Shown here piece by piece: positions 4,993 through 7,148 of a stretch of 7,148 nt of DNA. Where the stretch lies: the NCBI GenBank assembly GCA_030535815.1, contig JAUNRD010000039.1, positions 3,229 to 10,376 of the forward strand, written 5' to 3'. Source of the stretch: Clostridia bacterium (lineage in GTDB: Bacteria > Bacillota > Clostridia > CAKSNL01 > HGM11501). The notes beneath the pieces are model-generated. The model worked only from the letters and a program-made list of their open reading frames with translations, ran no database searches and was not told where the DNA came from. Numbering within the stretch: the first letter of the stretch is position 1; the number at the start of each line of letters is the position of its first letter. The translations under genes were made by a program, and so were the position numbers.

Positions 4993-6246
4993 ATGAATCT
5001 GGATACCGCAAAAAAATTAATCCGCGACTATTGCTATAAAAACTATAAGGATATGACTCGCCGGCCCGCAGGAATCATAAAATATCCCTTTATCGTACCC
5101 GGAAGTCAGAGCTATCAGAGCTGCCTCTGGGACTGGGACAGCTGGCTTACGGATATTGCCATCCGTCAGATTATTGAAGATACCGGCGAAGGATCCGAAT
5201 TTTTCGAATACGAAAAGGGTTGTATATTAAACTTTTTAGATCACGCTGATGAAAACGGAGGAATCCCGATAGTTGTGCTTCCCACAAACATCGTTCCCGC
5301 ACACCATGCAATTTACAAAACAAACATGCATAAGCCCTGCCTGCTTCAGCATCTCGCATTCGTAATGAAGTGCAACAATGACGATACAAGCTGGTTTGCC
5401 GATAAGTATGACAAGCTTGAAAAATTCATCGGCGTATTTCTTAAAAACTACTATCACGAAGAGTCAGGTCTTTTCTTCTGGCTTGACGACCTTGCAATAG
5501 GCGTTGACAACGATCCCGCCACCTTCTACCGCCCCGAAAAGAGCTCAGGCTCCATTTACTTTAACTGCCTTATGTATAAGGAGCTTCTTGCAATGAGCTA
5601 TGTTGCAGAAAAAATGGGCAAGATGGACAGAGCAGAATTTTATAAGGCTGAGGCGGACAAGCTTTCCGCAGCAATCAAAGAATATGCCTGGGACGAGCGT
5701 GACGGAAGCTTTTACAGCGTTGACTTAAACCTCCTTCCCGTTAACCCGGAATCAAGCTTACATAAGGGCGCACCCAGAAACTGGCCCTGCTTAATTCAGA
5801 GAATTGACGTATGGTCAAACTTCCTTCCCCTCTGGGCAGGTCTTGCCACAAAGGAGCAGGCTGAAGAGATGGTTAAAAACCACTTTGCAAACGAAAAGAC
5901 CTTCAATGCTCCCTACGGCGTAAGAACCCTGGGCAAGCAGGAAAAGATGTATCAGATAATAAAATCAGGCAACCCCTCCTGCTGGCTTGGCCCCATCTGG
6001 GGAATTTCAAACTACCTTGTATTCTCAGGCCTCGTAAAATACGGCTTTGACAAGGAAGCAACCCTTCTTGCTGAAAAGACCATTATGCTCTTTGGCGAGG
6101 ACATTGAAAAATGCGGTGAGCTTCACGAATACTATCATCCCGAAACAGGCGAAGGCGTAAACAACCCCGGCTTCCAGAACTGGAACTTCTTATCTCTTAA
6201 TATGATGGCATATTTAGAGGGCAAGAAGAGAATTATCGAATTTTAA
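4993..6246 (+). CDS. Cytoplasmic (alpha/alpha)6 glycoside hydrolase, GH63/mannosylglycerate-hydrolase type
   Basis: A 417-residue protein of single-domain length close to the roughly 425-residue mannosylglycerate and glucosylglycerate hydrolases of family GH63. Signatures seen: WDWDSW (46-51), IGVDNDPATF (169-178), whose Asp172 fits the general acid, WLGPIWGISNYL (331-342) and ELHEYYHPETGEG (376-388), whose Glu376 or Glu379 fits the general base. These match the (alpha/alpha)6-barrel glycosidases of GH63, GH37 and related debranching enzymes. There is no signal peptide, so the substrate is intracellular, for example an osmolyte or a short alpha-glycoside; the exact one is not readable. AAGGAG at 4980-4985 lies 7 bases before the ATG. 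By eye this gene uses more C-ending codons (GAC, TTC, AAC) than its neighbours, which could mean stronger expression. Confidence 0.88.
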   Translation: MNLDTAKKLIRDYCYKNYKDMTRRPAGIIKYPFIVPGSQSYQSCLWDWDSWLTDIAIRQIIEDTGEGSEFFEYEKGCILNFLDHADENGGIPIVVLPTNIVPAHHAIYKTNMHKPCLLQHLAFVMKCNNDDTSWFADKYDKLEKFIGVFLKNYYHEESGLFFWLDDLAIGVDNDPATFYRPEKSSGSIYFNCLMYKELLAMSYVAEKMGKMDRAEFYKAEADKLSAAIKEYAWDERDGSFYSVDLNLLPVNPESSLHKGAPRNWPCLIQRIDVWSNFLPLWAGLATKEQAEEMVKNHFANEKTFNAPYGVRTLGKQEKMYQIIKSGNPSCWLGPIWGISNYLVFSGLVKYGFDKEATLLAEKTIMLFGEDIEKCGELHEYYHPETGEGVNNPGFQNWNFLSLNMMAYLEGKKRIIEF

Positions 6247-6266
6247 GAAAAGCGGTGCAGGTCCTG

Positions 6267-7148
6267 ATGGAACTTAAAGACTGTATTATAAAAATTACCG
6301 AAGGCGACATAGTAAAGCTTGTAATAAGCAAGCCTTCGGCAAAGAGCAACGAATTTATAAAAATCGTTATCGAGAAAAAAAGCAAAAACTATCAGATAAG
6401 TAAATACACAAAAACTCAGGTTTTCCACGAAAATGCGGAAAAGGAAGCTTTATCCGAAAGGGTTTTCACCCTGACGGACGGCTCTTTCCGCCAGATAAAC
6501 GCCTGGGACTTAAATTTCGAGCATATGGTTATGATTTCCAAAAAGGGCGATGCTTCCTACAAAAAAAAGGCTTTAAGCGAAGCAGCTCCCACTGTTTCTG
6601 AAAATCATAACCGCAGCAAAAATTATATCTTGGAGGCAAAGCCCGACATACTTCCCCTTGTGGATATGGGAATTTTCACAAAGGAAGGGAAAGTGGTTGC
6701 TTCAATGTACGATAAGTACAAGCAGATTAACCGCTATCTTGAGATAATTGACGATGCCATAAAGGACTTAAAGAGTGAAGTTGTCAACATAATTGATTTT
6801 GGCTGCGGAAAAAGCTATTTAACCTTTATTGTGTATTACTATCTTACCTACATAAAGGGAATAAAAGCAAACATAATAGGGCTTGACCTTAAAAAGGATG
6901 TTATAGAAAAGTGTAACGAGGCGGCAAAGCGCTATAACTACGAAAATCTCCGCTTTGAGCTTGGGGACATCAACGGTTATAAGGCACCCTTTTCAGTGGA
7001 TATCGTAATGACTCTTCACGCCTGCGACACGGCGACGGACTTTGCCCTTTTCAATGCAATAAGCTGGAATGCGAAAATGATTTTTTCCGTTCCCTGCTGT
7101 CAGCACGAGCTTAATTCCCAGATTGACACAGAAAACCTGTCCGCCCTC
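6267..7148 (+). CDS. Class I SAM-dependent methyltransferase, Methyltransf_32-like, C-terminus beyond window
   Basis: The frame is open for 294 codons to the right edge, so the C-terminus is missing. An N-terminal domain of about 150 residues (with KYTKTQVFHEN, 46-56, and MYDKYKQINRYLEI, 148-161) precedes a Rossmann methyltransferase domain. SAM-binding motif I is DFGCGKSYLTF (177-187) and the motif II acid is Asp207 in GLDLKK. LHACDTATD (250-258) and VPCCQHE (275-281) resemble the HACGD and CC motifs of the Methyltransf_32 (METTL25/RRNAD1-like) group. The substrate is unknown, probably RNA or protein. The ATG at 6267 starts 20 bases after the glycosidase stop. Its SD is poor (GGTG at 6254-6257, 9 bases before); an in-frame GTG at 6255 is an alternative that adds four residues. 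Confidence 0.88.
   Translation, partial: MELKDCIIKITEGDIVKLVISKPSAKSNEFIKIVIEKKSKNYQISKYTKTQVFHENAEKEALSERVFTLTDGSFRQINAWDLNFEHMVMISKKGDASYKKKALSEAAPTVSENHNRSKNYILEAKPDILPLVDMGIFTKEGKVVASMYDKYKQINRYLEIIDDAIKDLKSEVVNIIDFGCGKSYLTFIVYYYLTYIKGIKANIIGLDLKKDVIEKCNEAAKRYNYENLRFELGDINGYKAPFSVDIVMTLHACDTATDFALFNAISWNAKMIFSVPCCQHELNSQIDTENLSAL

Noticed and set aside
1..7148. CRISPR arrays, insertion sequences, tRNA or rRNA genes, riboswitches
   Set aside because: No direct repeat array, transposase frame, cloverleaf or long structured leader was seen, and gaps between genes are too short for most of these.

Overview
The window looks like a chromosomal segment of a moderately AT-rich, low-GC Gram-positive bacterium, most likely a member of the Clostridia. 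The evidence is strong AGGAGG-type ribosome binding sites, frequent TTG starts, tight gene packing, a SEDS cell-wall gene preceded by a membrane-anchored FHA gene, and a cluster of small helical proteins. There is no sign of a mobile element, phage, CRISPR array, rRNA or tRNA. Every gap between genes is under about 130 bases.

Left block (1-2336, minus strand). Transcription runs right to left through four tightly spaced genes: a YfcE/MJ0936-type metallophosphoesterase, a 55-residue two-helix membrane protein with a TTG start, a membrane-anchored FHA-domain protein, and a SEDS-family (FtsW/RodA/SpoVE) peptidoglycan glycosyltransferase cut by the window's left edge. FHA and SEDS overlap by 4 bp (ATGA). 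The likely theme is cell-wall synthesis with a phosphothreonine-reading membrane adaptor.

Middle block (2424-3191, plus strand). Three small proteins (64, 116 and 73 residues) start from a short divergent intergenic region. They share one reading frame and are separated only by a TAA stop that is followed directly by a TTG start. Each TTG has a Shine-Dalgarno sequence inside the last codons of the gene before it. No function is recognised. The first two are mainly helical and polar, and the third ends in two hydrophobic helices. They are the least explained part of the window.

Right block (3317-7148, plus strand). A sigma-A-like promoter (TTGTAA, 17 bp, TATAAT), whose -35 box overlaps an inverted repeat, drives a putative operon. 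Its genes are a two-helix membrane-anchored TPR protein, a metallo-beta-lactamase-fold hydrolase, a cytoplasmic (alpha/alpha)6 glycoside hydrolase of the GH63/mannosylglycerate-hydrolase type, and a class I SAM-dependent methyltransferase cut by the right edge. Gaps are 1 to 20 bases. The gene pairing is not one I recognise as a known pathway, and the substrates cannot be read from the sequence.
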